64,000 nucleotides of DNA, from assembly GCA_016699405.1 (NCBI GenBank), contig CP064972.1, positions 806,001 to 870,000 on the forward strand. The letters are read 5' to 3'. This DNA is from Holophagales bacterium. GTDB lineage: Bacteria > Acidobacteriota > Thermoanaerobaculia > Multivoradales > JAGPDF01. The notes beneath the pieces are model-generated. The model was not told the DNA's origin and did no database searches. It saw only the letters and a program-made list of their open reading frames with translations. Positions within the stretch are counted from its first letter, which is position 1; every line of letters starts with the position of its first letter. Shown piece after piece: positions 15,524-22,958 of this stretch. A program made the position numbers and the translations under genes.

Positions 15524-16015
15524 TCATCCGGATGCGTTCGCGAGTCGCTTGAGCAGCTGGATCTGGCCAGCGTGGTAGAGGTCGTGCGCCGCCGCACCCT
15601 GGATCACCCGCCCGAGCGGGAACGGACTGCCGGGAACGCGGCGGTCGAGGTCGCGCGGCGCGAGGGCGGCGACCGCCTCGCGCAAGCGGCGGTGCTGATC
15701 GACGAGGAGCTGTCGATCCGCTTTCCAAGCCGCCTCGGTCGCCTCGCCGGGGCACGGACGCGCGAACCAGTTCGACCCTCCGAGGGCGAACGAGCCGCGC
15801 TTCTCGCCGGTCACCCGGCGCCAGACCGCGTACTTCCAGTAGGCACAGTGGACCGCCAGCTCCCAGGTGTTGTGTCGCTCCGGAGCGGGGCGCCAGGCCG
15901 CGGTGGCGACATTCACCCGGCGCAGAGCTCCCCGCAGGTTGGTGCCGTGCCAGGAGCGGCGCTCGAACGCCTCGTCGAGCGCGGCGACGAGCAGGGCGAT
16001 GGCCGTCGAGGTCAT
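15524..16015 (-). CDS. DinB superfamily protein
   Basis: A 163-residue four-helix-bundle protein of the DinB/YfiT type. Likely metal ligands are an early His in TWELAVHCAYWKY and the C-terminal pair in AAHDLYHAGQIQLLKR (HxxxH), the arrangement seen in metal-dependent DinB-fold enzymes. Several members are thiol transferases that use bacillithiol or mycothiol. This genome encodes bacillithiol synthesis near 47-50 kb, so bacillithiol-S-transferase activity is a reasonable but unproven idea. The start overlaps the preceding thioesterase stop by four bases. Confidence 0.85.
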   Translation of the reverse strand: MTSTAIALLVAALDEAFERRSWHGTNLRGALRRVNVATAAWRPAPERHNTWELAVHCAYWKYAVWRRVTGEKRGSFALGGSNWFARPCPGEATEAAWKADRQLLVDQHRRLREAVAALAPRDLDRRVPGSPFPLGRVIQGAAAHDLYHAGQIQLLKRLANASG

Positions 16016-16509
16016 CGCTCGGTCGGCGCGACGGCCGCAGCGCTCGGGAAGAGGTGCTCGGGTACCTGGACGGCGACAATCTCGCCGCGCGCACAGACCG
16101 CGCCGTCCGCCCGCAGGAGCGCCTCGACGACGACTTTGCGCCCCTTCACCTCCTTGACCCGCCCCCGAACCTCGAGCGTCACGCCGAGCGGTGTCGGCTT
16201 CAGGTAGTCGACGTGAAGCGAGGCGGTGAGAAAGCGCAGCGGCGGCTCGCTGTCCATCGGACGTCCGGCGGCACGGTAGGCCGCCGCCGCGGCGGTGCCG
16301 GTGCCGTGGCAGTCGATCAGCGAGGCGATCAATCCGCCGTAGACGAAGCCGGGGATGGCGATGTATCGCGGGTCCGGCGTGTGGACGCAGACCGACTCGT
16401 CGCCCTCCCAGTAGCTGCGGATGTGGAGCCCGTCGTCGTTCAGGCGCCCGCAGCCGTAGCAGTGGGCGAGCGCCTCGGGGTAGAAGTCCTGGAACGCCTG
16501 CTCGCTCAT
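16012..16509 (-). CDS. PaaI-family hot-dog thioesterase
   Basis: A 165-residue protein. It opens with a short Cys/His segment (HCYGCGRLNDDGLHI) followed by the hot-dog core IPGFVYGGLIASLIDCHGTGTAAAA, where GG and D positions match the PaaI-type acyl-CoA thioesterase active site. LHVDYLKPTPLG is the usual following strand. It hydrolyses acyl-CoA in known relatives. The ATG at 16509 is set by the domain start, and the stop overlaps the DinB gene start (ATGA). Confidence 0.9.
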   Translation of the reverse strand: MSEQAFQDFYPEALAHCYGCGRLNDDGLHIRSYWEGDESVCVHTPDPRYIAIPGFVYGGLIASLIDCHGTGTAAAAAYRAAGRPMDSEPPLRFLTASLHVDYLKPTPLGVTLEVRGRVKEVKGRKVVVEALLRADGAVCARGEIVAVQVPEHLFPSAAAVAPTER

Positions 16510-16516
16510 CCGCCGT

Positions 16517-16924
16517 TCAGTCCTTTCCCTTCGCCCCGCCTGGGGTGCGGCAGTCGCCGAGATCGACGGCCACCCGGCCGCGGTCGACCGGGTCGAAGCG
16601 CACCGGCACCCAGTTGCCGGCCTGCAGTTGCGGCAGGGTGAGACGGGACACCCGGGTGCTCGCCGGCGCGTCGAACGCCTTGCCGACGGACGGCAGGACC
16701 CGGAGCGAGAGCTCCAGCACCACCGCCTCGCGCGAGGAGCCGGTCGCGACCTCTCGCGAGTCGAGGATGATCGCGCGGGCCGGGAGGCCGGAGACGAGGA
16801 GCCCACAGGCGGGATCCGGAACCGGGTCGGGCGCGACGCGACCCGACGCGCAGGCGCCGAGCGTCCCGGCAAGGACGACGAGACCCCAACCGACGAACGA
16901 GCCGAGGAGCGGGCGCCGTCTCAC
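16517..16924 (-). CDS. Small lipoprotein, function unknown
   Basis: A 135-residue protein starting at GTG 16924, which overlaps the stop of the acyl-CoA dehydrogenase gene (GTGA). The N-terminus has a basic start, a hydrophobic core (GWGLVVLAGTLGACAS) and a lipobox LGAC. The mature part has one Cys pair (ACGLLV, DLGDC) and a beta-rich layout. I do not recognise the family. Position at the end of the acyl-CoA dehydrogenase transcript is the only context. Confidence 0.7.
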   Translation of the reverse strand: MRRRPLLGSFVGWGLVVLAGTLGACASGRVAPDPVPDPACGLLVSGLPARAIILDSREVATGSSREAVVLELSLRVLPSVGKAFDAPASTRVSRLTLPQLQAGNWVPVRFDPVDRGRVAVDLGDCRTPGGAKGKD

Positions 16925-18627
16925 GCGACCCCCGCTTCGCTTCCGGCGAATACGAGTCGGCGCGCGCCGACCGCGTCGGTGGCCGGCCCCGGAGGTGCCG
17001 AAAGGTGGGAGTCGGCGAAGCGCCGCGCGGCGGCGACTGCCGTCGCCGCCGCTTCGCCGTCGCCGCGTTCGAGCTCCCAGGCCGCCTGGGCGACGAGGAG
17101 CGCACCGGCGTACGCCCGACCCAGGCCGAGAGCGAACGCCCGGGCACCGGCCTCGAGCTCGTCGCCACCCTCGGGTGCCGTGCGCCGCCACCACGCCTGA
17201 CAGGCGCCGGCAAGCTGCCGCAGGCGATGGGCGGCCTCGACCAACGGCCCGCCGCGCGCCGCAGCAAGGAGACGTTCGAGGTCGGCGACGAGCGGCGGCA
17301 GAGCATCTTCCCGCGCCGCCGCTCGCAGCGCGTCGAGGGCGAGGACGTTGGTCGTTCCTTCCCAGATGGCGAGCACCTGGGCGTCCCGCAGCAGCACCGG
17401 CAGTCCCGTGTCCTCCACGTAGCCCGCCCCGCCGAAGGCTTCGAGTGCCTCCGAGACGCCGGCCACCGCCTGGCGTGCGGTCAGCGCCTTGGCGATCGGC
17501 GTGAGCAGTCGCAGCAAGGCGTGCTCGGCGGCGGTCGCTTCGCCGGTCTCCTCGCGGCCGCAGAGCTCGGCGCAGCGGAAGGTGAGCTGCAGCGCCGCGG
17601 CATGTTCGGCCGCGAGGCCGGCCAGGGTCTCGACGTGCAGCGGCTGTTCGGCGAGGGTGCGACCGAAAGCCCGGCGCCGTCCGGCGTAGTCGCGCGCCAG
17701 TTGAAGCGCTCGCGCGAGATAGCCCGAAGCACAGCAGGCGTTGTAGAGACGGGTGATGTTGAGGAGGGTGGCGATGGTCGCCACGCCCCGTCCGGCCCCG
17801 CCGACCTGACGCGCCGGCACGCCGTCGAGCTCGAGCTCGGCGGTGGGCAGCGCCCGCGTGCCGAGCTTGTCCTTGAGCCGCAGCACGCGGACCCCCTGGA
17901 GATGGCCGGCCGGGTCGCGCAGCTCGAGGTAGAACATCGTCAGGCCCCGGCTCCCCGCCGGCGCCCCGTCGAGCCGCGCCAGGGTCAGCGCCATCGGCGC
18001 GCTCGTCGCCGAGGTGAACCACTTGCTGCCGTAGAGGCGGAAGCCATCGCCCTCGCGACGGGCCACCGTGGCCGTGCCGCTGACGTCCGAGCCACCCTCG
18101 CGCTCGGTCATCCACTGACCCGAGGTCCAGAAGGTAGCGGGATCGCGCGACAGGAGACGCGGCAGCGCATGCGCGCGCAGATCGCCTTCGGCGAAGAGCT
18201 CGAGCACGCGCGCCGCTCCGTCGGTCATCGCCATCGGGCAGGAGGCGATGGCCGAGCTCGGATGGTAGAGGTAGAGCCGGGCGAACTGATGGACTCGCGA
18301 GAGGGCGCCGTGACGTCGCTCGTAGGCGGTGGCGACGATGCCCTCTTCCGCGGCGATGGCGTGCAGCCGCTCCCAGGCCGGCGAGGTCGCGATGTGATCG
18401 ACGCGCCGCCCCCAGGCGTCGAACGGCACGTGGCGCGGGGGATCGGCCTCGGCCGCGGCAGAGAGGTCGAGCATCTCGCCGGCCGCGCGGGCGCCGAGGG
18501 CGCGCAGCCCGGGCTCGATCTCGACGAGCAGGGACGCCGGCAGCAGTCGAGCGAGGCAGCGGCGCAAGGTCCAGTCGGCGTCGTACGGGTTCGACAGGCG
18601 AGGACCGTCCTGGAAGAACTCGGCCAT
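16921..18627 (-). CDS. AidB-like acyl-CoA dehydrogenase
   Basis: A 568-residue flavoprotein. The N-terminus (DGPRLSNPYDADWTLRRCLARLLP) is typical of the AidB branch of acyl-CoA dehydrogenases. Central segments GQWMTEREGGSDVSGT and LYGSKWFTSATSAP are the FAD/substrate-binding signatures, and EALEAFGGAGYVEDTGLPVLLRDAQV is the C-terminal helical domain. AidB binds DNA and is induced on alkylation in E. coli; many bacterial AidB-like proteins act on branched-chain or isovaleryl-CoA. Which role applies here cannot be decided. The 3' end is coupled to a small lipoprotein gene. Confidence 0.92.
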   Translation of the reverse strand: MAEFFQDGPRLSNPYDADWTLRRCLARLLPASLLVEIEPGLRALGARAAGEMLDLSAAAEADPPRHVPFDAWGRRVDHIATSPAWERLHAIAAEEGIVATAYERRHGALSRVHQFARLYLYHPSSAIASCPMAMTDGAARVLELFAEGDLRAHALPRLLSRDPATFWTSGQWMTEREGGSDVSGTATVARREGDGFRLYGSKWFTSATSAPMALTLARLDGAPAGSRGLTMFYLELRDPAGHLQGVRVLRLKDKLGTRALPTAELELDGVPARQVGGAGRGVATIATLLNITRLYNACCASGYLARALQLARDYAGRRRAFGRTLAEQPLHVETLAGLAAEHAAALQLTFRCAELCGREETGEATAAEHALLRLLTPIAKALTARQAVAGVSEALEAFGGAGYVEDTGLPVLLRDAQVLAIWEGTTNVLALDALRAAAREDALPPLVADLERLLAAARGGPLVEAAHRLRQLAGACQAWWRRTAPEGGDELEAGARAFALGLGRAYAGALLVAQAAWELERGDGEAAATAVAAARRFADSHLSAPPGPATDAVGARRLVFAGSEAGVA

Positions 18628-18648
18628 GGGAGACCTCCGCGGCAGATG

Positions 18649-19677
18649 CTACGTCGAGTTGGCGCTGGCGCGGTCGCTCGAATCCAGGGCGTTGGGCGAC
18701 AGGATCGCCACCGTCTTGCCGACGAGGCGCTCGCCGAGCAGGCCGTGCAGGGCCGCGGGAACGTCGGCCAGCTCGAGCTCGCGAGCGACGGTGGCGCGCA
18801 CGACGCCGGCCTCGGCAAGCCCGCAGACCTCGCGACCGACTTCGAGGAGTCGGCGGCGCGCGGCTTCGCCGTGGCGATGCGCCGCGCCGAGGGCGAGCTG
18901 ATGGAACGACAGCCCGCGCCCGAAGGCGTCACGGTAGTGGTGCGGGCGGGCGAGATCGACGAGCTCGACCAGCTCCCCCTCGAAAGCGAGACACTCCACC
19001 GCCGCGAGGTCGGCGTCCCAGCCGACGGCATCGATGGCCCGCGTCACCCCGTAGCCGCCGGTGATCTCGCACACCCGTCGCGCCACGTCCTCGCTCCGGT
19101 AGTCGATGGCATGGGTCGCCCCGTGGGAGAGGACGAAGGCATGGTGGGCCCGCGAACAGACGGCGATGATCGGCCGCGCACCGAGCAGACGCGCCAGCTG
19201 GACGGCGAAGCCGCCGACACCCCCGGAGCCGCCGAGGACCAGAAGCGAGTCTCCCGGCGCCAGTCGCAGCTTGTCGACGAGGGCCCGCCAGGCCACCCAG
19301 CCGGAGCAGGGGAGCGAGGCCGCGATCACCGGAGGCAGGCGCGGATGGGCGAGCAGGGTCGCGGCCGGGTGGATCGCGAGCTCGGCGAGCCCACCGTGCG
19401 GCGAGAGCATGTCGCCGTGGTAGAGGACGGCGTCACCGACCCGCCAGTGCTCGACTCCGGGACCGAGGGCGTCGATTCGGCCGGAGACGTCGAGCCCAGC
19501 GACCCAGTCGGCGGTCATCCCGAGCGCCATCGCCTTCCAGCTCGGCAGCTTCGCGTCGACGGGGTTCAGGCCGCAAGCCGCGACGCGCACGCGCACTTCC
19601 CCGGGCCCCGGCGCCGGTGGCGCGATCTCGCGCAAGCTGAAGCGGTCGGTGTCAGGATCGAAGGTCACTGCGCGCAT
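18649..19677 (-). CDS. MDR-family NADPH:quinone reductase-like dehydrogenase
   Basis: A 342-residue medium-chain dehydrogenase/reductase. The N-terminal GroES-like domain contains VAACGLNPVDAKLPSW and GLDVSGRIDALGPGV; the Rossmann domain has LLVLGGSGGVGGFAVQLARLLGA. No structural-zinc Cys cluster is present, placing it with quinone oxidoreductase-type, zinc-independent members. It reduces quinones or enones using NAD(P)H in known relatives. The ATG at 19677 precedes the conserved start RAVTFDPDTDRF. It lies downstream of the broken EamA gene on the same strand. Confidence 0.9.
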   Translation of the reverse strand: MRAVTFDPDTDRFSLREIAPPAPGPGEVRVRVAACGLNPVDAKLPSWKAMALGMTADWVAGLDVSGRIDALGPGVEHWRVGDAVLYHGDMLSPHGGLAELAIHPAATLLAHPRLPPVIAASLPCSGWVAWRALVDKLRLAPGDSLLVLGGSGGVGGFAVQLARLLGARPIIAVCSRAHHAFVLSHGATHAIDYRSEDVARRVCEITGGYGVTRAIDAVGWDADLAAVECLAFEGELVELVDLARPHHYRDAFGRGLSFHQLALGAAHRHGEAARRRLLEVGREVCGLAEAGVVRATVARELELADVPAALHGLLGERLVGKTVAILSPNALDSSDRASANST

Positions 19678-19774
19678 GGCGCACCTCGGGCAGCCTTTCG
19701 CCGTTGTCGTCGCCGCGCGGCGGTCGCTGGTCGACTCTCGGGCAGAGGCTTGCGCTCCATTCTGCACCGCTTTC

Positions 19775-20783
19775 TCACTTGCGGGGGCCCTCGGCGGGGT
19801 TCGAATCCGCTCCGGCGTCTCGAAGCCCCGCGTGGGCCGCCCCCAGCTGGGGGTCGCCGTCGTGCGGCCCGGCGCCCCGTTCCCCTCGCTGAACCAGCAC
19901 CAACGCCACGACGATCACCGCGGTGGCGACGACGAGTCGGCCGCCGAGTGGCTCTCCGGCCCACAGCCAGCCGGCGAGGATCGCCACCACCGGGTTCACG
20001 AAGGTGTGGGTCGCGACGAGCGTCGGCGACACGTGCTGGAGCAGCCAGGTGTAGGCGGAGAAGGCGATCACCGATCCGAAGCTGATCAGGTACGCCAGGC
20101 CGAGGGCCGAGCGCAGGGACACCGCACCAGGGTCGAGCTCGGCGAGGCTCGCCGGTCAGCGCCGCGAGCACGAGGAGCATCGCCCCTCCCGAGAGAGTCG
20201 CCACCGCAGCGCGCCCGAGCGGATGGCTGGGGAGCTTCAACCGCGGCCCGACGATCACCCCGAGCGACCAGGCGAGTGAGCTCAGCAGGGTCGCGAAGGT
20301 CGCCCAGTCGACGAGGCGCACGGCGCCGAGCTCGGGGAGCGTCAGGATCGCCACGCCCGCGAGCCCGAGCAGCAGGCCGAGGCCGTTGGCCCAGTTGACG
20401 CGCTGGCGCCCGAGCATCGCGCCGAAGGCGAGGATCCAGAGCGCCTCGGTGGCGATGAGGAGCGCGGCGAACCCCGAGGCGATGTGGAGCTCGGCCCAGT
20501 GCAAGAGCCCGTGGCCGGCGAGGAAGAAGAGGGCGCCCAGGACACTGCCCGCGATCCAATCGGCCCGACAGGGTCGATAGCCGCGAAGCCAGGCGAGCGA
20601 GAAGAGCACCGTCCCCGCCGCCGCGTGGCGCACCCCGGCGGTGAGCAGCGGCGGGATCGTCTCGACCGCGTAGCGGATGGCCAGATAGGTCGTCCCCCAG
20701 ACGAGGAAGATGGCGACGAACGCCAGGACCAGCAGGTGGCGCGGCGGTGCGGACAGGGGCGCGGAAGGCGACGGGCTCGGCAA
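19775..20783 (-). pseudogene. EamA/DMT-family transporter, frameshifted
   Basis: The first 210 codons encode an EamA drug/metabolite transporter (FLVWGTTYLAIRYAVETIPPL, SLAWLRGYR, HWAELHIASGFAALL). Near 20145-20155 this frame degenerates into Arg/Pro-rich sequence while another frame continues the family (LRSALGLAYLISFGSVIAFSAYT, then HTFVNPVVAILAGWLWAGEP) to a stop at 19775. The break lies in GGCTCGCC (20146-20153). A second tandem copy of these 8 bases would restore the frame and read TGEPASLAEL, so an 8-bp slippage deletion, real or from assembly, is likely. Inner-membrane exporter if intact. Its promoter is well preserved. Confidence 0.82.
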
Positions 20784-20811
20784 GAACGAACCTCCGAAGT
20801 GGCGTAATGAT

Positions 20812-20867
20812 GGTTACAACCCTACGCCGCGCTCCTTAACCTGTCAACTGACGTATGCTGGTTAACC
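20812..20867. promoter_or_regulatory. Operator-like GGTTAA/TTAACC repeats between divergent genes
   Basis: Three related elements occur in the 100-bp gap: GGTTA at 20812-20816, TTAACC at 20836-20841 and the palindrome GGTTAACC at 20860-20867. They flank and enter the -35/-10 spacer of the transporter promoter. This arrangement suits repression or co-regulation of both genes by the adjacent CGNR protein. The regulator-site link is inferred. Confidence 0.5.
20819..20847 (-). promoter_or_regulatory. Sigma-70-type promoter of the EamA transporter gene
   Basis: On the minus strand a perfect TTGACA (20842-20847) is separated by 17 bp from TAGGGT (20819-20824). The predicted start is near 20812, about 30 bases before the ATG at 20783, with CGGAGG (20791-20796) as ribosome site. 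Confidence 0.7.
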
Positions 20868-20883
20868 GAGGAGGGACACCGCC

Positions 20884-21489
20884 ATGGCGCACGAGTTCAC
20901 CGCCGGCGACCTGGGCCTCGACTTCGTCAACACGCTCGAGCACCACGAGGGACCGGTGCGAGAGGACGCACTGACGTCCTGGTCGGAGCTCGTCGAGTGG
21001 ACCGTCAAGGCGGGGCTGGCGAAACCACCGGTGGCCGCCAAGCTGCGTGCCCTGGAAGCGCAGAACCCGCGTGCCGCCGACGGCGTCTTCCGGCGCGCGC
21101 TGCAGCTGCGGGAGTGCCTCTATCGGATCGTCACCGCGCTCCTCGCCGAGGGCACTCCCGCGAGCGACGACCTCCGGGTCTTCAACGGCTTTCTCGCCGA
21201 GGCGCAGACCGCCGTCGTCCTGCGTCCGGCGTCCGGTGGGCTGGTCTTCGAACTCGCGGTCTCCGCCGAACGCCCGGAGTCCGTGCTCGGTCCCGTCGTG
21301 ATGGCCGCAGCGCGGCTCCTCACCGCTCCCGAGACGCTCGCGCGAATCCGCCGCTGCGACGCGGAGACCTGCCGTTGGTTCTTCGTCGACCGCAGCAAGA
21401 ACCGGTCGCGCCGCTGGTGCGACATGCAGGTCTGCGGCAACCGCGCCAAGGCGCGCGAGTACTACCGACAGCATCGCCGGCGCGACTGA
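20884..21489 (+). CDS. CGNR zinc-finger/ABATE-domain regulator
   Basis: A 201-residue protein. The N-terminal ABATE-type domain begins AGDLGLDFVNTLEHHEG; the C-terminal CGNR zinc finger has RCDAETCRWFFVD followed by RRWCDMQVCGNRAKAREYYR, giving the CX4C-CX4C zinc ligands and the name-giving CGNR motif. Family members are putative transcription regulators, often beside transporters. It is divergent from the EamA gene with shared GGTTAA-type repeats and has a good GAGGAGG site before its ATG. It is the likely regulator of both genes. Confidence 0.9.
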   Translation: MAHEFTAGDLGLDFVNTLEHHEGPVREDALTSWSELVEWTVKAGLAKPPVAAKLRALEAQNPRAADGVFRRALQLRECLYRIVTALLAEGTPASDDLRVFNGFLAEAQTAVVLRPASGGLVFELAVSAERPESVLGPVVMAAARLLTAPETLARIRRCDAETCRWFFVDRSKNRSRRWCDMQVCGNRAKAREYYRQHRRRD

Positions 21490-21497
21490 CCGGAGGC

Positions 21498-21523
21498 CGG
21501 TCGCGCCCCGGAGAGCGCGACCG
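21498..21523. terminator. Bidirectional hairpin terminator
   Basis: A 9-bp stem CGGTCGCGC / GCGCGACCG with an 8-base loop lies between the convergent CGNR and transporter genes. Confidence 0.55.
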
Positions 21524-21540
21524 CCGCGCCGCAAGCGGCC

Positions 21541-22830
21541 TCAGGCCGAACGGCGCCGCACGACCAGGCGGTCGTAGAGCCACATGGCGGCGGTCGCCGC
21601 GAGCCCGATCGCGCCGACGACGTACCACATCGTCTGCGGTGCCGGCGCTCCGACCACGCCCTGCTTGAACGGGGTGACGTAGGTGGCGACCAGATGTCCG
21701 CCGAGCGCGCCGGCGACGAAGGTGCCGATGGCGATCGGCAGGAAGGCGAAGCCCATGTACGTCCCCACCTGATCCTTCGGCGCCAGATCGGCGACGTACT
21801 CGTAGTAGCGCGGCGCCTGCAGCCCCTCGCCGAGGGCGAAGATCATGATCGCTGCCACCGTCGCCCAGATCGTCGGGATCGACCCCATGAGGAACCAGGA
21901 CACCGAAGCGAGAGCGAAGCCGAGCGTCATCGCGGTCAGCGGCTTGAGCTTCTTGGCGAGCGCGGTGATCGGCACGGTGATCAGGATGATCGTCCAGGCG
22001 TCGACCGTCTCGATGATCTCGAACTGCTCGAAGTGCAGCACGTCCCGCACGTAGAACGGCAGGGCGTAGAAGATCAGCCAGAACATCATCCAGAAGCCGG
22101 AGAAGATGACGAGGAAGCTCATGAACCGCAGGTTGCCGAAGACGAGCAACATGTCGGCGAGCACTTTGCCCATCGAGCGCGCCGGCGGCGCGTCGGCGGG
22201 TTGCGGCGGCTCCTTGTAGAAGAGCTGCGTCGCCACGACCAGCGCGAGGCTGGTGATCGAGGACATCACCAGCACGTAGGCGATGCCGAGGTTCTGCCGC
22301 ACCTGCAGGGCGAGGATCGGACCGATCGCACCGCCGAAGTTCACCAGGGTGTAGTAGATCGAGTAGCCGAGCCCCTTGCTCGCCTCGGTCGTCGTGCGCG
22401 CCACCGTGCCGACGATCGACGGTTTGATCAACGAGCCGCCGATCGCGGTGACCACCAGGGCGAGCACCATGTAGGTGGTCGGCCCGAGGGCGTCGACGAG
22501 CGGCTTGCCCAGCGGCAGTCCGCCGAGGCCGATCAGCAGATAGCCGACGCAGAAGATCGAGAAGCAGGCGGTGAGGCTCTTCTTGAACCCGTAGCGGTCG
22601 ACCACCGTGCCGGCGAGGATCGGCAGGAAGTAGAGCAGCGTGTTGAAGACGCTTCCCACCAGCCAGCCGGCTTTCTCCGGCCCGAGGCCGACCTGTTCGG
22701 CGACGTAGACGGCGAGAATCGCCTTGCTGCCGTAGTAGGCAAAGCGCTCGAACAGCTCGATGACGTTGGCGATCCAGAACGTCCGAGAAAAGCCGCTGCG
22801 AAGGGTGGCAAGACGGTCGGTGAGGCTCAA
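21541..22830 (-). CDS. POT/PTR2-like MFS transporter
   Basis: A 429-residue membrane protein with about 12 hydrophobic segments. The first helix has IELFERFAYYGSKAIL, matching the ExxERFxYY motif of proton-coupled oligopeptide transporters; GGSLIKPSIVGTVAR and the PRYYEYVADLAPKDQVGTYMG segment are POT-like. It likely imports peptides or small solutes with protons, substrate unproven. Translation starts at TTG 22830 after an AGGAGG site. It stands alone between a convergent regulator and a divergent transglutaminase-fold gene. Confidence 0.87.
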   Translation of the reverse strand: MSLTDRLATLRSGFSRTFWIANVIELFERFAYYGSKAILAVYVAEQVGLGPEKAGWLVGSVFNTLLYFLPILAGTVVDRYGFKKSLTACFSIFCVGYLLIGLGGLPLGKPLVDALGPTTYMVLALVVTAIGGSLIKPSIVGTVARTTTEASKGLGYSIYYTLVNFGGAIGPILALQVRQNLGIAYVLVMSSITSLALVVATQLFYKEPPQPADAPPARSMGKVLADMLLVFGNLRFMSFLVIFSGFWMMFWLIFYALPFYVRDVLHFEQFEIIETVDAWTIILITVPITALAKKLKPLTAMTLGFALASVSWFLMGSIPTIWATVAAIMIFALGEGLQAPRYYEYVADLAPKDQVGTYMGFAFLPIAIGTFVAGALGGHLVATYVTPFKQGVVGAPAPQTMWYVVGAIGLAATAAMWLYDRLVVRRRSA

Positions 22831-22958
22831 GGGTCCTCCTGGAGGGCGATGCGCGGCGATCCTCCCCGCAAAGACCTCTCCCGGTCAACCGCACACCGGT
22901 CTCCGGAATCACCGCCGGAGGCTCGCCGGAACGGCCCCGACCGCGAGAGGATCCGCCC

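Noticed and set aside
17005..20085. 1026-codon plus-strand frame across the acyl-CoA dehydrogenase, MDR and transporter genes
   Set aside because: It is the antisense shadow of three recognised minus-strand genes; no domain or start signal.
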